A DNA stretch of 27,099 bases from Burkholderiales bacterium (GCA_947372535.1 CANBUA010000023.1:1-27099); one strand, 5' to 3'; counted from the stretch's first letter, positions 6,948 through 15,659 are shown. The notes: generated by a model not told the origin, from the letters alone. Numbers and translations: made by a program.

Positions 6948-8612
6948 TCAGTGAGCCGCAACGGCCTCTTTGGTGTTGTGGGCCCAGTCCATGCACTGAA
7001 CCTGATTCCGCCCGCCTTCCTTGGCTGCGTACAGGCCCTGGTCGGCACGTTCGATCAGGTGATGCAGATCGAGCGCATCGCCCATGCCGAGTTGGGCCAC
7101 GCCAAAGCTGGAGGTGATGCGCAGGTTGGGCACCGTGTCCACCGATGGACCGGCTTCATGCTCGATGGCGAAACGAATGCTTTCTGCCACGGCCACGGCC
7201 TGCTCCAGATCGAAGCCCGGCAACAGCACGCAGAACTCCTCACCCCCGTAGCGGCATAGCACGTCTTCGACGCGCATGCCCCGTTTGAGCAAGCGCGAGA
7301 CCTGCTGGATCACCACGTCGCCCACGGCATGGCCATAGGTGTCGTTGAAATTCTTGAACTTGTCGATGTCGGACATGAAGCAGGTCAGCGGCTCGCCCGT
7401 GGCCTTGGCGTGGTCCATCAGCTTCTCGGCACGCGAGAAGAAGGCGCGGCGGTTGAAGCAGCCAGTCATGGGGTCGCAATTGGCCAGCATCTGCAATTCG
7501 TCGTTCTGTTTCTGGATCTGATCCTGCGAGGATTGCAACTCGCCCAGGGCCAGGCGCAGCTTGGCGTTGGCCTGGTCCAGGGCGGTGATGTCGTCCAGCG
7601 TGACCAGGCAGCCGCGCGAGTTGCCCGAGGCGTCGCGGATGGCCGCGCAGTTGAGCAGCGCGCGGCGGCGCTCGCCACCAGGCTCGGTCAGGTCCACCTG
7701 AACGCCCAGAATGGGCTCGCTCATGCTCATCACGCGCGTCCAGGGCAGCTCGGTGCCCATGTCATCGACGATGCCTTTGACGAGCCATTCCATCTGATCG
7801 ATGGAGCGGCCCAGCAAGACCGAGCCGGCCTGTGGATGAAAGCCGCGGAAGGCCTCATTGGCCAGCAGGATCTGCCCATGCGGATCGAGCACCAGCAGGC
7901 CTTCGGTCAAGGTGTCAAAAGCCACGCGCACGCGTTCGGGGATGGCCTTGGAAGGGTCCAGGTGTTGCAGCACGCGCCGCAGGTAAAGGTAGTAGGCCAG
8001 GAAGGTGCTGCTGCTCAGGATGATGACCAGTTGCACCGTGGGTTGCTGAATCCAGCCCGTGATGGTGGTGGGCCATGGCGAGTGGAAACCCACTTCCAGC
8101 TGCCCCCAGCGGCCCGTGTCGGCATTGAGCGGCACCACCACACTGGTGATGGTCGACAGGCTCATGGCGGGCGGCTTCCACAACTTGGCGTGTTCAAGGG
8201 TGGAGACCACCAGCACGCCGTCCTCGCGGCGCACGCCGATGGATTCGAGCTCCGTCGACTGCGCCACCATCTCTGACAATGTGGGGCCAATCAGCTGCAG
8301 TAGTTGTTGCTGACCGAGCATGTGCTTGATCTGCAAGGCCAGGTTGACTGAGACGTCCTCGCGCAGGTGCTGCGTCATCACCCGCTGGTCGGGCAGCAGC
8401 TTGAGCACCAGGTCGAGCACCATCAGCAGGCCGATCAGCAAGGACACCAGGCCCATGCTGATGCGGGCCGTGGGGCTCAAGCTCAACTGACCGCGGAAGT
8501 CCTTGAACTTCTGGCGCCAGGTGGCATCGGCCACAGGCGCGGTTTTGGGATCGGTCGCGGTGTCGCTGAGCCGATCAAGCGCGCCGCCAGTGGAGCCAGG
8601 AACGGGGCTCAC
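6948..8612 (-). CDS. Membrane diguanylate cyclase with extracytoplasmic sensor, PAS and GGDEF domains
   Basis: This 554-residue enzyme is predicted to make c-di-GMP from two GTP at the inner membrane. The order is: cytoplasmic N-tail, TM1 near 52-73, a periplasmic segment of about 120 residues, TM2 near 192-212, a PAS-like domain near 228-345, a short coiled linker (near 346-375) and the GGDEF domain. The active-site motif GGEEF is at about 456-460. The inhibitory I-site RVED lies exactly five residues before it, so product feedback is expected. There is no EAL domain. It starts at a GTG (8612) that overlaps the stop of the adaptor gene as GTGA, so it is translationally coupled to it. This makes it the last gene of the SecA-like/M50/HlyD operon. 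The periplasmic segment could sense the state of the export machine; that is inference. Confidence 0.92.
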   Translation of the reverse strand: MSPVPGSTGGALDRLSDTATDPKTAPVADATWRQKFKDFRGQLSLSPTARISMGLVSLLIGLLMVLDLVLKLLPDQRVMTQHLREDVSVNLALQIKHMLGQQQLLQLIGPTLSEMVAQSTELESIGVRREDGVLVVSTLEHAKLWKPPAMSLSTITSVVVPLNADTGRWGQLEVGFHSPWPTTITGWIQQPTVQLVIILSSSTFLAYYLYLRRVLQHLDPSKAIPERVRVAFDTLTEGLLVLDPHGQILLANEAFRGFHPQAGSVLLGRSIDQMEWLVKGIVDDMGTELPWTRVMSMSEPILGVQVDLTEPGGERRRALLNCAAIRDASGNSRGCLVTLDDITALDQANAKLRLALGELQSSQDQIQKQNDELQMLANCDPMTGCFNRRAFFSRAEKLMDHAKATGEPLTCFMSDIDKFKNFNDTYGHAVGDVVIQQVSRLLKRGMRVEDVLCRYGGEEFCVLLPGFDLEQAVAVAESIRFAIEHEAGPSVDTVPNLRITSSFGVAQLGMGDALDLHHLIERADQGLYAAKEGGRNQVQCMDWAHNTKEAVAAH

Positions 8613-9769
8613 CGCAGCGACAACCAGGGACGTTCGCTGTCGAGGGAGGACGACAGCTTGGGCGAGACCATGCTTTGCGACGGCGTCAACCGGGGCTCAC
8701 GAGAAGCCATGTACTGTTTGACCAGCATGCGCTCGGGCGCCTTGTGCGCTGTTACCAGGCGGGTCGATGGCAAGGGCGTGGCCGCCGCGGCAGTCGGCGC
8801 AGCAGCGGCAGCGGCCGCGGGCATTGGTGTCAAGACGGAAGCCGAGGCCACCGCCTTGGGCAAAGTGGTGGTCGACACAGCCGGTGCCGTGCCAGCGGGC
8901 GCATTCAGCGGCACATTGACAGGCGCACGACCCGGTGCCACTGGCGCCGCACGCGCAGGCGCTTCGGTCACGCCAGCGAAATCAACTTTGCAACGCAGGC
9001 CGGAGGGAATCTTGTGGTCCGGATTGGGCAAGGTCAGCCGAACGCGGAAGCTGTTGGAGGCCGGGTCGATCACACGATCGACCAGCACGACCTTGGCGCT
9101 CATGGCATTGAAGCTGGGCAGATCGGTCTTGATCAGGGCCATCTGGCCGGCCGTGATGCTGCCGAATTGCGAGGCGGGCACGATGGCCTCCACACGCAGC
9201 GGGTCGATCTTGGCCACACGCACCAGGGGTTCGCGCTCGATGCGCTCGCCTTCGGTGCGAAACCGCTCGACCACGATGCCACTGAAGGGGCTGCGCACAT
9301 CGCGCTGGCCCAGTTGCACCGACGACAGTTGGAACTCTTTCTGAGACACCTTCAAGGAGTCGCGGGCCTGGGCCACGCGTTGCTCGGCGACCCGGGCTTC
9401 GGCATCGGCCTGGTCCACGGCCTGATCCGAGACAAATTCACGCTTGAGCAAATCCTTGGCCCTCGCCAGCTTGCGCTGGGCCAACTCATTGGCAGCCACG
9501 GCCTGGCGGAGTTCGGCATCGGTCTGGGACCGGGCTTCGGCCACCGAGACGGACGCCTTTTCAACGCTGGCGCTCAGGCGGGCCACCAACTGGCCGGCAG
9601 TGACTTCATCGCCACGCTCGACGTAGACGCGCTCCAGCACACCAATCGATTGACTGCCCACGTCGGCGACCCGATCGGGCTCGACCAGGCAACCCATCAC
9701 GTCCGCACTCGCCGCTGTCCACGACAGGCAGCCCGCCAGCACGGTCATCAGCGGTGTCAGATTCCTCAT
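8609..9769 (-). CDS. Periplasmic adaptor, HlyD/RND membrane-fusion type
   Basis: This 386-residue membrane-fusion protein would bridge the inner membrane and an outer-membrane duct. The N-terminus has a short hydrophobic leader with a lipobox-like LAGC (residues 11-14), so it may be a lipoprotein, or it may be cleaved after SA near residue 22. Next come a split lipoyl/barrel-sandwich domain (ADVGSQSIGVLERVYVERGD ... DVRSPFSGIVVERF), a long helical hairpin near residues 68-150 and a beta-barrel domain. The last 115 or so residues form an Ala/Pro/Thr-rich low-complexity tail with poly-Ala runs. I chose the ATG at 9769 because it sits directly before the leader; an in-frame ATG at 9811 adds 14 residues. 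The stop overlaps the diguanylate cyclase start (GTGA). No RND pump or ABC exporter gene is adjacent. Confidence 0.87.
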   Translation of the reverse strand: MRNLTPLMTVLAGCLSWTAASADVMGCLVEPDRVADVGSQSIGVLERVYVERGDEVTAGQLVARLSASVEKASVSVAEARSQTDAELRQAVAANELAQRKLARAKDLLKREFVSDQAVDQADAEARVAEQRVAQARDSLKVSQKEFQLSSVQLGQRDVRSPFSGIVVERFRTEGERIEREPLVRVAKIDPLRVEAIVPASQFGSITAGQMALIKTDLPSFNAMSAKVVLVDRVIDPASNSFRVRLTLPNPDHKIPSGLRCKVDFAGVTEAPARAAPVAPGRAPVNVPLNAPAGTAPAVSTTTLPKAVASASVLTPMPAAAAAAAPTAAAATPLPSTRLVTAHKAPERMLVKQYMASREPRLTPSQSMVSPKLSSSLDSERPWLSLR

Positions 9770-9884
9770 TTTCACACTTGGCTCCAACGGCGACCCCAGC
9801 CAATCAGGCATCGCGGTGTTTCATCACGTACCATGCATTTCGACACAAATTGCCCGTCACTTGAGCCAAGAAAACGCCTGGATT

Positions 9885-11888
9885 TCACGCCCAGTCGTCT
9901 CGTCCGGCCAAAGCCAGGTGGCGGCGCATGCTCACTTCCAGCTGCAACATGCCCCAGCGCTGCCAGCGCGACAGCAAACCGGCCTGCCGTTGGGCCCACG
10001 CGCAACAAAGCCGCCCCAGCCCATTGGTGGCCGACGCCGCCATCAAACGAGGCAAGATCAGGCGCCGGAACCAAGGCCTGTCCACCCAAAGGCGCAAAGT
10101 CGAGTCCTGCCAGCTGAGCACCCGCTCGTGGCTGCCGCCCTGCCCCTGCCGCGCACAACGGCCTTGCAACTGACGATCGATGCGGGCTGAGGCGTTCAAG
10201 TGCGTGTTGATCACATGCAGGCCGCCTTTGGCCAGCACATCGGGGTGAACCTGGATGTCGGTGCCGCGGCCGGCCATGTGGGTGGCGACCGTGATGGCGC
10301 CCGGCAGGCCGGCGGCGCGGATGATCGTCAACTCTTGGGCGCCCTCGGAGCCATCATGGCGGGCATTGAGCACGGCGTGCGGCACTGACATGCCCGTCAG
10401 AACGGCTGACAGGGCCTCAGAATCGGCCACCGTGTCCGTGCCGACCAGGACAGCACGTCCAGATGAGGCCATTTTTTGCGCCCGCCGTGCAACTTCCACC
10501 CACTGGGCGGTGGCATCTGGCAGCACCAAGGTGCCCAGATCCTGCCGCAGCAAAGGAAATCGGCTTTGAACCCGAACCACTGGCAAACCATAAATGCCCA
10601 GCAACTCGCCGCGCTCTTCCCACAGGGTGCCGCTGAGGCCGCACAGGCGGTGATAGCGCGGAAAAAAGGTCTGGTAAGTGGCCTGGGTGAGCGTCTCGGT
10701 CTGGGGCGGCAAGGCCACCTTTTCCTTGATGCAGACCATCTGGTGCAGGCCGCGTGACCAGGCACGCCCCAGGGCCAGGCGCCCCGTGGTGGCATCGATG
10801 ATGTGGACCTCGTCGTCCTTGACCAGATAATGCTCGTCGCGGCGCAGGCCGTGCAGCGCGGTCAGGGCCAGGATGACCTGGTCCTCGCGGTGGCGCTTGA
10901 GCCGCCAGACACCGCCCAGGCTGTTGCACAGGCGCTCGACCTCGCTGCGGCCTGCCGGGAGCAGGCGCACCTCCTGATCACCCTTGCGCTCGAAATGTCG
11001 TTCGCGTTTGAGTTGGCCTGCCACGTACAAGGCCGTGCGGATGGTGCGCTCCAGCTCGCGGCCCGGCGTGGCCTGGGCCAACAGCAGTGGCGTGCAGGCC
11101 TCGTCGATGAAGATGCTGTCGGCCTCGTCAACGATGGCCATGCACAGGCCACGCAGAATGACCGGTTGGCCCTGCGCCCGGGCAGCGCGGTCGCGCAGGT
11201 GATCGAAAGCCACCTCACGCGCCGTGACGTAGACCACGTCATGCTGGTAGGCAGCCAGACGCTCTGGCGGCGTGCTGGTGGACATGACCGAAGACACGCC
11301 CAGCTTCAGGGCCGCGAAAATCGGCTGCCACTGGATGGCATCGCGCCTGGCCAGGTAGTCGTTGGACGTCATCACATGCACGGGCACCCCGGCCAGCGCG
11401 GCGGTCGCTGCGGCCAGCACCACGGTGACGGACTTGCCCTCGCCGGTGGCCATCTCGATCAGGCGATTGCCCAGCATCCAGCTGGCGGCCATCACCTGGC
11501 TGTCGTGCAGCTGCCATTGCAGGCGCGATTCGATCTCTGCCACGCAGGCACCCAGCCCATGCGCCAGGGCCTGGCCTTCCAGGCCGTTGACAGACAAGGT
11601 GCCACGCACCTGTACCAAGGCCTGGGCGCGGCGTGCTTCGTCGAGCGTGAGCCAATGTGCTGCAAAAGCCCTGGCTTGCGCGACCATGCGGCGCGAAGCA
11701 CCTGCGCTGGGCTGGCTGGGTGCGCGCCACCAAGCTTTGACGCAGGCCACGTAGGCGCTGTTGGGCACCGACTCGATCTCGCGAACAGGGTAGTCGCCAT
11801 GAATGGGACCGGGCATGGGCAGCCTGGACGGGCTGTCGCCCACATGGCTGGACCAAAGCGCCGGGCCGGACTGAACAGGATGGCTCAT
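9885..11888 (-). CDS. SecA-like ATPase lacking the C-terminal SecA domains
   Basis: This 667-residue protein is homologous to the SecA translocase motor but is not the housekeeping SecA, which has about 900 residues. Visible motifs are Walker A MATGEGKS (146-153), TSNDYLARRDA (174-184), DEAD-type VDEADSIFIDEA (253-264), a preprotein-crosslinking-like region (about 265-395), GLHQMVCIKEKV (380-391), MAGRGTDI (538-545) and an arginine-finger-like QLQGRCARQGQGGS (573-586). Beyond NBD2 only about 70 residues remain, so most of the helical scaffold, the wing domain and the zinc-binding tail are missing. The usual FIDEARTPL has Cys in place of Arg (residue 265). It sits 19 bases after the M50 gene and 115 bases before the adaptor gene. 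I infer a dedicated motor for the export machine of this operon. Confidence 0.9.
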   Translation of the reverse strand: MSHPVQSGPALWSSHVGDSPSRLPMPGPIHGDYPVREIESVPNSAYVACVKAWWRAPSQPSAGASRRMVAQARAFAAHWLTLDEARRAQALVQVRGTLSVNGLEGQALAHGLGACVAEIESRLQWQLHDSQVMAASWMLGNRLIEMATGEGKSVTVVLAAATAALAGVPVHVMTSNDYLARRDAIQWQPIFAALKLGVSSVMSTSTPPERLAAYQHDVVYVTAREVAFDHLRDRAARAQGQPVILRGLCMAIVDEADSIFIDEACTPLLLAQATPGRELERTIRTALYVAGQLKRERHFERKGDQEVRLLPAGRSEVERLCNSLGGVWRLKRHREDQVILALTALHGLRRDEHYLVKDDEVHIIDATTGRLALGRAWSRGLHQMVCIKEKVALPPQTETLTQATYQTFFPRYHRLCGLSGTLWEERGELLGIYGLPVVRVQSRFPLLRQDLGTLVLPDATAQWVEVARRAQKMASSGRAVLVGTDTVADSEALSAVLTGMSVPHAVLNARHDGSEGAQELTIIRAAGLPGAITVATHMAGRGTDIQVHPDVLAKGGLHVINTHLNASARIDRQLQGRCARQGQGGSHERVLSWQDSTLRLWVDRPWFRRLILPRLMAASATNGLGRLCCAWAQRQAGLLSRWQRWGMLQLEVSMRRHLALAGRDDWA

Positions 11889-11907
11889 GGCTGCCGTCTG
11901 GGCTGGC

Positions 11908-14076
11908 TCAAGCCTTGACGTCGGAGAAGTGCCGCAGCAGCAACTGCCTCACGCGTTGGCTGATGGTGACCCAGATGGTCTGAGGCTCCAGTTCGATTCG
12001 CACACGGGCCAGGCCACCCGAGCGCGGCATGGAGGCAGACAAGGCCACGTCGATCACATAACTGGGCTCCTGGGGGCGCAGACCTTCTTTGTCCTCAGGA
12101 TCGGTGGGCACCCGGCCTCCCATCTTATCGGCCATGCTCGGCAAAGGCAGACGGTCCGCCGGGGCGGGCACTTCGCGCAGCCAGTGCGCCATCCACACCA
12201 TGCCGGGCTGCTCGTCGAGCATCACCGAAACAGCCTTGCGGCGATGCCGCACGTCGTCGATGTCGCGTTGAGGCACGACAGCGCGCACCACCGTGGCGCC
12301 ATCGCCCAGCACATAGGCCAGCACCTGGCCACGGTTGACCTGGTGGCCGTCCATGTCTTCGCTGCGCGATAGTACGAAGCGACCCGACACGCCGGCCCGC
12401 AGCACGTGCTTGGCCAGCTCCATGTCGAGCTCGCGCAAGGCGGCCCGATCGCGCTTGAGCGCCTCCAGCGCGTTTTGCATCTTCAAGGTGTCCTGCCCCA
12501 AGGCAGCGTGGTATTGCGCTTCGGAACCCTCAATCTGGGCTTGAAGAACCTGGCGCTCGCTTTCCATGGCCGGTGAGGTCAGCGTCATGAGGGCCTCACC
12601 CTTGTCGACCACCTGATCGGCTCGGGCCAGCACCCCTTCGACTTCGCCATCAGTGGTGGCGCGCACCTGGGCGTCGTCGGGCAGCCAGACCACGCCTTCG
12701 GCCACCAGCGTGGACGACAAGGGCACCCAACCTACCAAGAAGGTCAGGGCGGCGGCGAACCCCATCGACAGCCACACAGCACGCCAGCGCGCCGTGGAGA
12801 AATCATGCCGCTGGGTCAGGCTCTGCATCCAAGACAACAAGGGCTGCACGCACAGACTCCACACGGCCCAACCGGTCAGACCGATGCCCAGCCAAGAGGC
12901 CTTGTCGGCGGCCCAGGTCACGATCAGCCAAGTGACCCCGATCCGGTAGAGCCAGGATGCGGGACCGTAGAAAGCCAGGGCCCAGCGTTCCAGGCCATCT
13001 GCGGCCATCACGGCCACATCGTCATCGTCAGGTTTGAGGCGCAGCAGGAACAGGCCCAGGCGACGCCACCAGCGCGCCTGGGCGCGCCCGCTGCGGCCGG
13101 CCAGGTTGGGCAGGTCAAGCGCATCGCACAAGGCGTAGTAGCCATCCAGCCGCATCATCGGGTTGCCATTGAACAGCAGCGTGGACAGCCCGCCCAGGCT
13201 CATGACCACGAACAGCACCTGCCTGACCGCGCCATCTTCCACGGTCAGCCAGAGCAAGGCGGCAATGGCGGCCAGCGTCAGTTCGACCCAGATGCCAGCC
13301 ACGCTGATGTGGGCCCGCTGCCAGCGATTGACCAGGCGGTTCGAGGCACTGGCGTCCACATAAGGCATGGGCACAAACACGAAGAAATTGACGCCGACCT
13401 CAGGCACCTCGCAGCCATAGCGCCGCAACGCCAGGGCATGCCCCAACTCGTGCAGCGCCTTCATGACCGGATAGACCAGCCACGCGGCCCCCAGAAAACC
13501 GGGCGAAAGAAAATACAGGCGCCCATAAGCGACCGCCTCGCGCCAGTTCACAGCCATGCCCCACAAAGCGGCCACCATGAGCAGGCACCAGGGCCACATC
13601 ACCCAGTTCGACCACATGATTCGCCCGACGGGTGCCAGCACCTCCAGCAGCCTGGAAGGATTGAACAGCCCCAGCCGGAAAGACAACGGGTTCAGCCGCG
13701 CGCGCCGCTCTTTGTTGAGGCGCCCTTCATCGGCGCGCATCAGTTCGCGCACATCGGGCAGCACCTCGGCCTGGATCAGGCCCGCTTCCGTCATCTGACC
13801 CAGGATGCGGATCACGTCGTGCTGGGACGGCGCATCATCGCCCATGCGGTCGATCAGCATCTGCCAGGCCTCGGCTACGCTCATGCGCCCATCCATGCGG
13901 CCCACGAGTTCATACGCCTGAGCATTGACGCGGTGATGACGCCCGGTCGATTGGTTGAACAGCACATACCAGGCCTGGCCACGCGTGGTCTGCATCTGCA
14001 CCGATACATGCGGGCGCATGCGCGGATGCAGGTCAGCGACCCGATACCAGAAAGGCGAGATGAGCGAGTCCGACAT
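11908..14076 (-). CDS. PqqD-like / M50 zinc metalloprotease / HlyD fusion membrane protein
   Basis: This 722-residue polytopic inner-membrane protein resembles 'putative peptide zinc metalloproteases' of the YydH type. The N-terminal 25-105 region looks like a PqqD/winged-helix peptide-binding domain (WYVLFNQSTGRHHRVN). TM segments start near 155. The zinc site HELGH is at 209-213, and the second site-2-protease motif is NPMMRLDGYY (305-314); both are intact. More TM segments follow to about 440. The C-terminal part (about 450-690) is a HlyD-like barrel-sandwich and hairpin (VRATTDGEVEGVLARADQVV, then SGRFVLSRSEDMDGHQV). The gene lies 18 bases after the GAF-HlyD gene and 19 before the SecA-like gene, inside one operon. 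It could cleave a substrate during export or form the membrane platform. Both roles are inference. Confidence 0.88.
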   Translation of the reverse strand: MSDSLISPFWYRVADLHPRMRPHVSVQMQTTRGQAWYVLFNQSTGRHHRVNAQAYELVGRMDGRMSVAEAWQMLIDRMGDDAPSQHDVIRILGQMTEAGLIQAEVLPDVRELMRADEGRLNKERRARLNPLSFRLGLFNPSRLLEVLAPVGRIMWSNWVMWPWCLLMVAALWGMAVNWREAVAYGRLYFLSPGFLGAAWLVYPVMKALHELGHALALRRYGCEVPEVGVNFFVFVPMPYVDASASNRLVNRWQRAHISVAGIWVELTLAAIAALLWLTVEDGAVRQVLFVVMSLGGLSTLLFNGNPMMRLDGYYALCDALDLPNLAGRSGRAQARWWRRLGLFLLRLKPDDDDVAVMAADGLERWALAFYGPASWLYRIGVTWLIVTWAADKASWLGIGLTGWAVWSLCVQPLLSWMQSLTQRHDFSTARWRAVWLSMGFAAALTFLVGWVPLSSTLVAEGVVWLPDDAQVRATTDGEVEGVLARADQVVDKGEALMTLTSPAMESERQVLQAQIEGSEAQYHAALGQDTLKMQNALEALKRDRAALRELDMELAKHVLRAGVSGRFVLSRSEDMDGHQVNRGQVLAYVLGDGATVVRAVVPQRDIDDVRHRRKAVSVMLDEQPGMVWMAHWLREVPAPADRLPLPSMADKMGGRVPTDPEDKEGLRPQEPSYVIDVALSASMPRSGGLARVRIELEPQTIWVTISQRVRQLLLRHFSDVKA

Positions 14077-14094
14077 GCGCTTTTTTTGAGAAAG

Positions 14095-15627
14095 CTAGAA
14101 CCAGGACCAGATCTGCAGGCGAAGCCACTGCCAACCCTTGACCACCCAGCGGAACGCCAGAGGCTGATCGGCCAAGGCCACTTTGGCCACGCCCTGCAAA
14201 CCTGGGCGCAGACCCGCCAGGCCGGCGCCCAGACCAGTGGGCTTGGCCTCGACCTCGTAACGAACACCATCGCTGGTGCTGCGGGCCACGGGCGTGACTC
14301 GATCAACCACCAGCGCGATGGCCTGACCCGGCATGGCCGCCAGACGCAACTCGGCCACCTGGCCACGGTGTACTGACCCCACTTCGGACTCGTCCACCTC
14401 GATCATCACGCGCCAGTCCAGACCGGGCGCAAGCGTCAGCAAGGGGTCGCCCCGCTTGACCGGCGCGCCCATCAATTGACGCAAATCACCCTGGATGACC
14501 ACGCCATCGAAGGGCGCCGTCAAGGTCGTGCGGGCCAATTGCTGGTCGATCAGACCGAGCTGGGCCCGGGCCTCGGACACCTTGGATTGCTCCACGGCCG
14601 CCTGACCTCGGTCGCCGCGCGCAAAGGCCTCGGCGAACCCATTTTCATGCTGCGCCACCTCGGCCATGCGCGCACGCCGTGCCGACTGCAATTCATCGTC
14701 GGACAGACGGGCCAGCACCTGCCCTTCCTTGACGACATCGCCGGGGCGCACAAAGACCTCGCGCAAGTAACCGTCCTGTGAGGCACTGAGCACCCGCTGA
14801 ACAGCACCTTCGAGCTTGGCGGTGCCGCTGACCCGATGCGGCATGGGCCACACCAGCGCGTAAGCCAGGGTCAAGCCCAGCAGCCCCAATGTCCAGCGCA
14901 AACCGGACTGCTTGGGATCTTTCAGGCGCTCCTTGAACAGCAGCACGTCGGAGCGGATGCGCTCGGACAAAGGCCGATCGATCCGGTATTGAAGCGTCAG
15001 CAGTGGCGACAACGACGAGGCCATCGCCTCCAGCCAGCGTTGCTCGGCCGGCTCAAAGGTGCCGGCCGCGACGTCGGCGCGGCTGTTCGGTGCCAGCCCG
15101 ACGGTAGGCGCCGAACGCTCGCAAGTGATCACGCCCACCACCCGACCGTGATCGGCCAGCGGGATGCTGATGACCCCCGCCAGGCCTTGCGCCTTGAACA
15201 GACTTTGGTGGGCCAGGGTGATGCGCTCACCACTGCGCCCGGCTTCGGGCCAGATCAGGACGGCACGCTGATGGACGGCCTCCAGCATGGCCTGGTTCAA
15301 TTCGGGGATGGCCGCGCCTTCTTCCAGCACCACGCCATCGGACAGGGCCACGACACGCAACTGTCCGGCAACGACCCAGCCAATCGATACCCGCAAGCAT
15401 TTCAGAAGCTGGCTGATCTCGGCCACGACCTCCGCCGAGCTGTGTTTCCAGTCTCTGGCCGACAAGGCCGTGCGCAGGCATGCCAGTTGAGAGGCCAAGG
15501 CGTCAACCGTCTGAGCGGACGGTGTGACCGCAGCTGCGGCCGCGGCGGCAACTGCTGCTGCGGCCCGCACTGATTCCGGCGAGACGCTCTGCTCGCTTCG
15601 GCTGTCACGGCTGCTCACGGTGGGCAT
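14095..15627 (-). CDS. GAF domain, transmembrane segment and HlyD-like adaptor
   Basis: This is a 510-residue protein with an unusual order. A Ser/Ala-rich N-tail with a poly-Ala run (about 20-35) leads into a cytoplasmic GAF-like domain (about 60-215, with the ISIPLADHGRVVGVITCER core). One TM helix follows (about 244-262, WTLGLLGLTLAYALVW), then a periplasmic HlyD/lipoyl region (about 265-500: VLSASQDGYLREVFVRPGDVVKEGQVLARL, quoted in parts as GYLREVFVRPGDVV and GQVLARLSD). A ligand or signal sensed inside the cell could thus gate a periplasmic adaptor. I chose the ATG at 15627; the in-frame ATG at 15768 would add 47 residues of poor coding character across the promoter region. It is the first gene of the leftward operon, divergent from the response regulator. 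Confidence 0.85.
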   Translation of the reverse strand: MPTVSSRDSRSEQSVSPESVRAAAAVAAAAAAAVTPSAQTVDALASQLACLRTALSARDWKHSSAEVVAEISQLLKCLRVSIGWVVAGQLRVVALSDGVVLEEGAAIPELNQAMLEAVHQRAVLIWPEAGRSGERITLAHQSLFKAQGLAGVISIPLADHGRVVGVITCERSAPTVGLAPNSRADVAAGTFEPAEQRWLEAMASSLSPLLTLQYRIDRPLSERIRSDVLLFKERLKDPKQSGLRWTLGLLGLTLAYALVWPMPHRVSGTAKLEGAVQRVLSASQDGYLREVFVRPGDVVKEGQVLARLSDDELQSARRARMAEVAQHENGFAEAFARGDRGQAAVEQSKVSEARAQLGLIDQQLARTTLTAPFDGVVIQGDLRQLMGAPVKRGDPLLTLAPGLDWRVMIEVDESEVGSVHRGQVAELRLAAMPGQAIALVVDRVTPVARSTSDGVRYEVEAKPTGLGAGLAGLRPGLQGVAKVALADQPLAFRWVVKGWQWLRLQIWSWF

Positions 15628-15630
15628 TTC

Positions 15631-15659
15631 AGTAGACAAAACTGGCTTTTCAAGGTCAA
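15631..15659 (-). promoter_or_regulatory. Candidate sigma-70 promoter for the GAF-HlyD/M50/SecA-like operon
   Basis: On the minus strand TTGACC (15659-15654, 5 of 6 to consensus) is separated by 17 bases from TCTACT (15636-15631, 4 of 6). Transcription would begin at or just after the proposed ATG at 15627. The message would then be leaderless, or translation would start slightly later (GTG at 15618). This tension lowers confidence in both the promoter and the start. Confidence 0.3.

Noticed and set aside
12805..14376. Plus-strand open frame of about 520 codons opposite the M50 and GAF-HlyD genes
   Set aside because: Antisense shadow in GC-rich DNA: His/Gln/Pro-rich translation, no family resemblance, and the opposite strand carries HELGH, NPMMRLDG and HlyD motifs.
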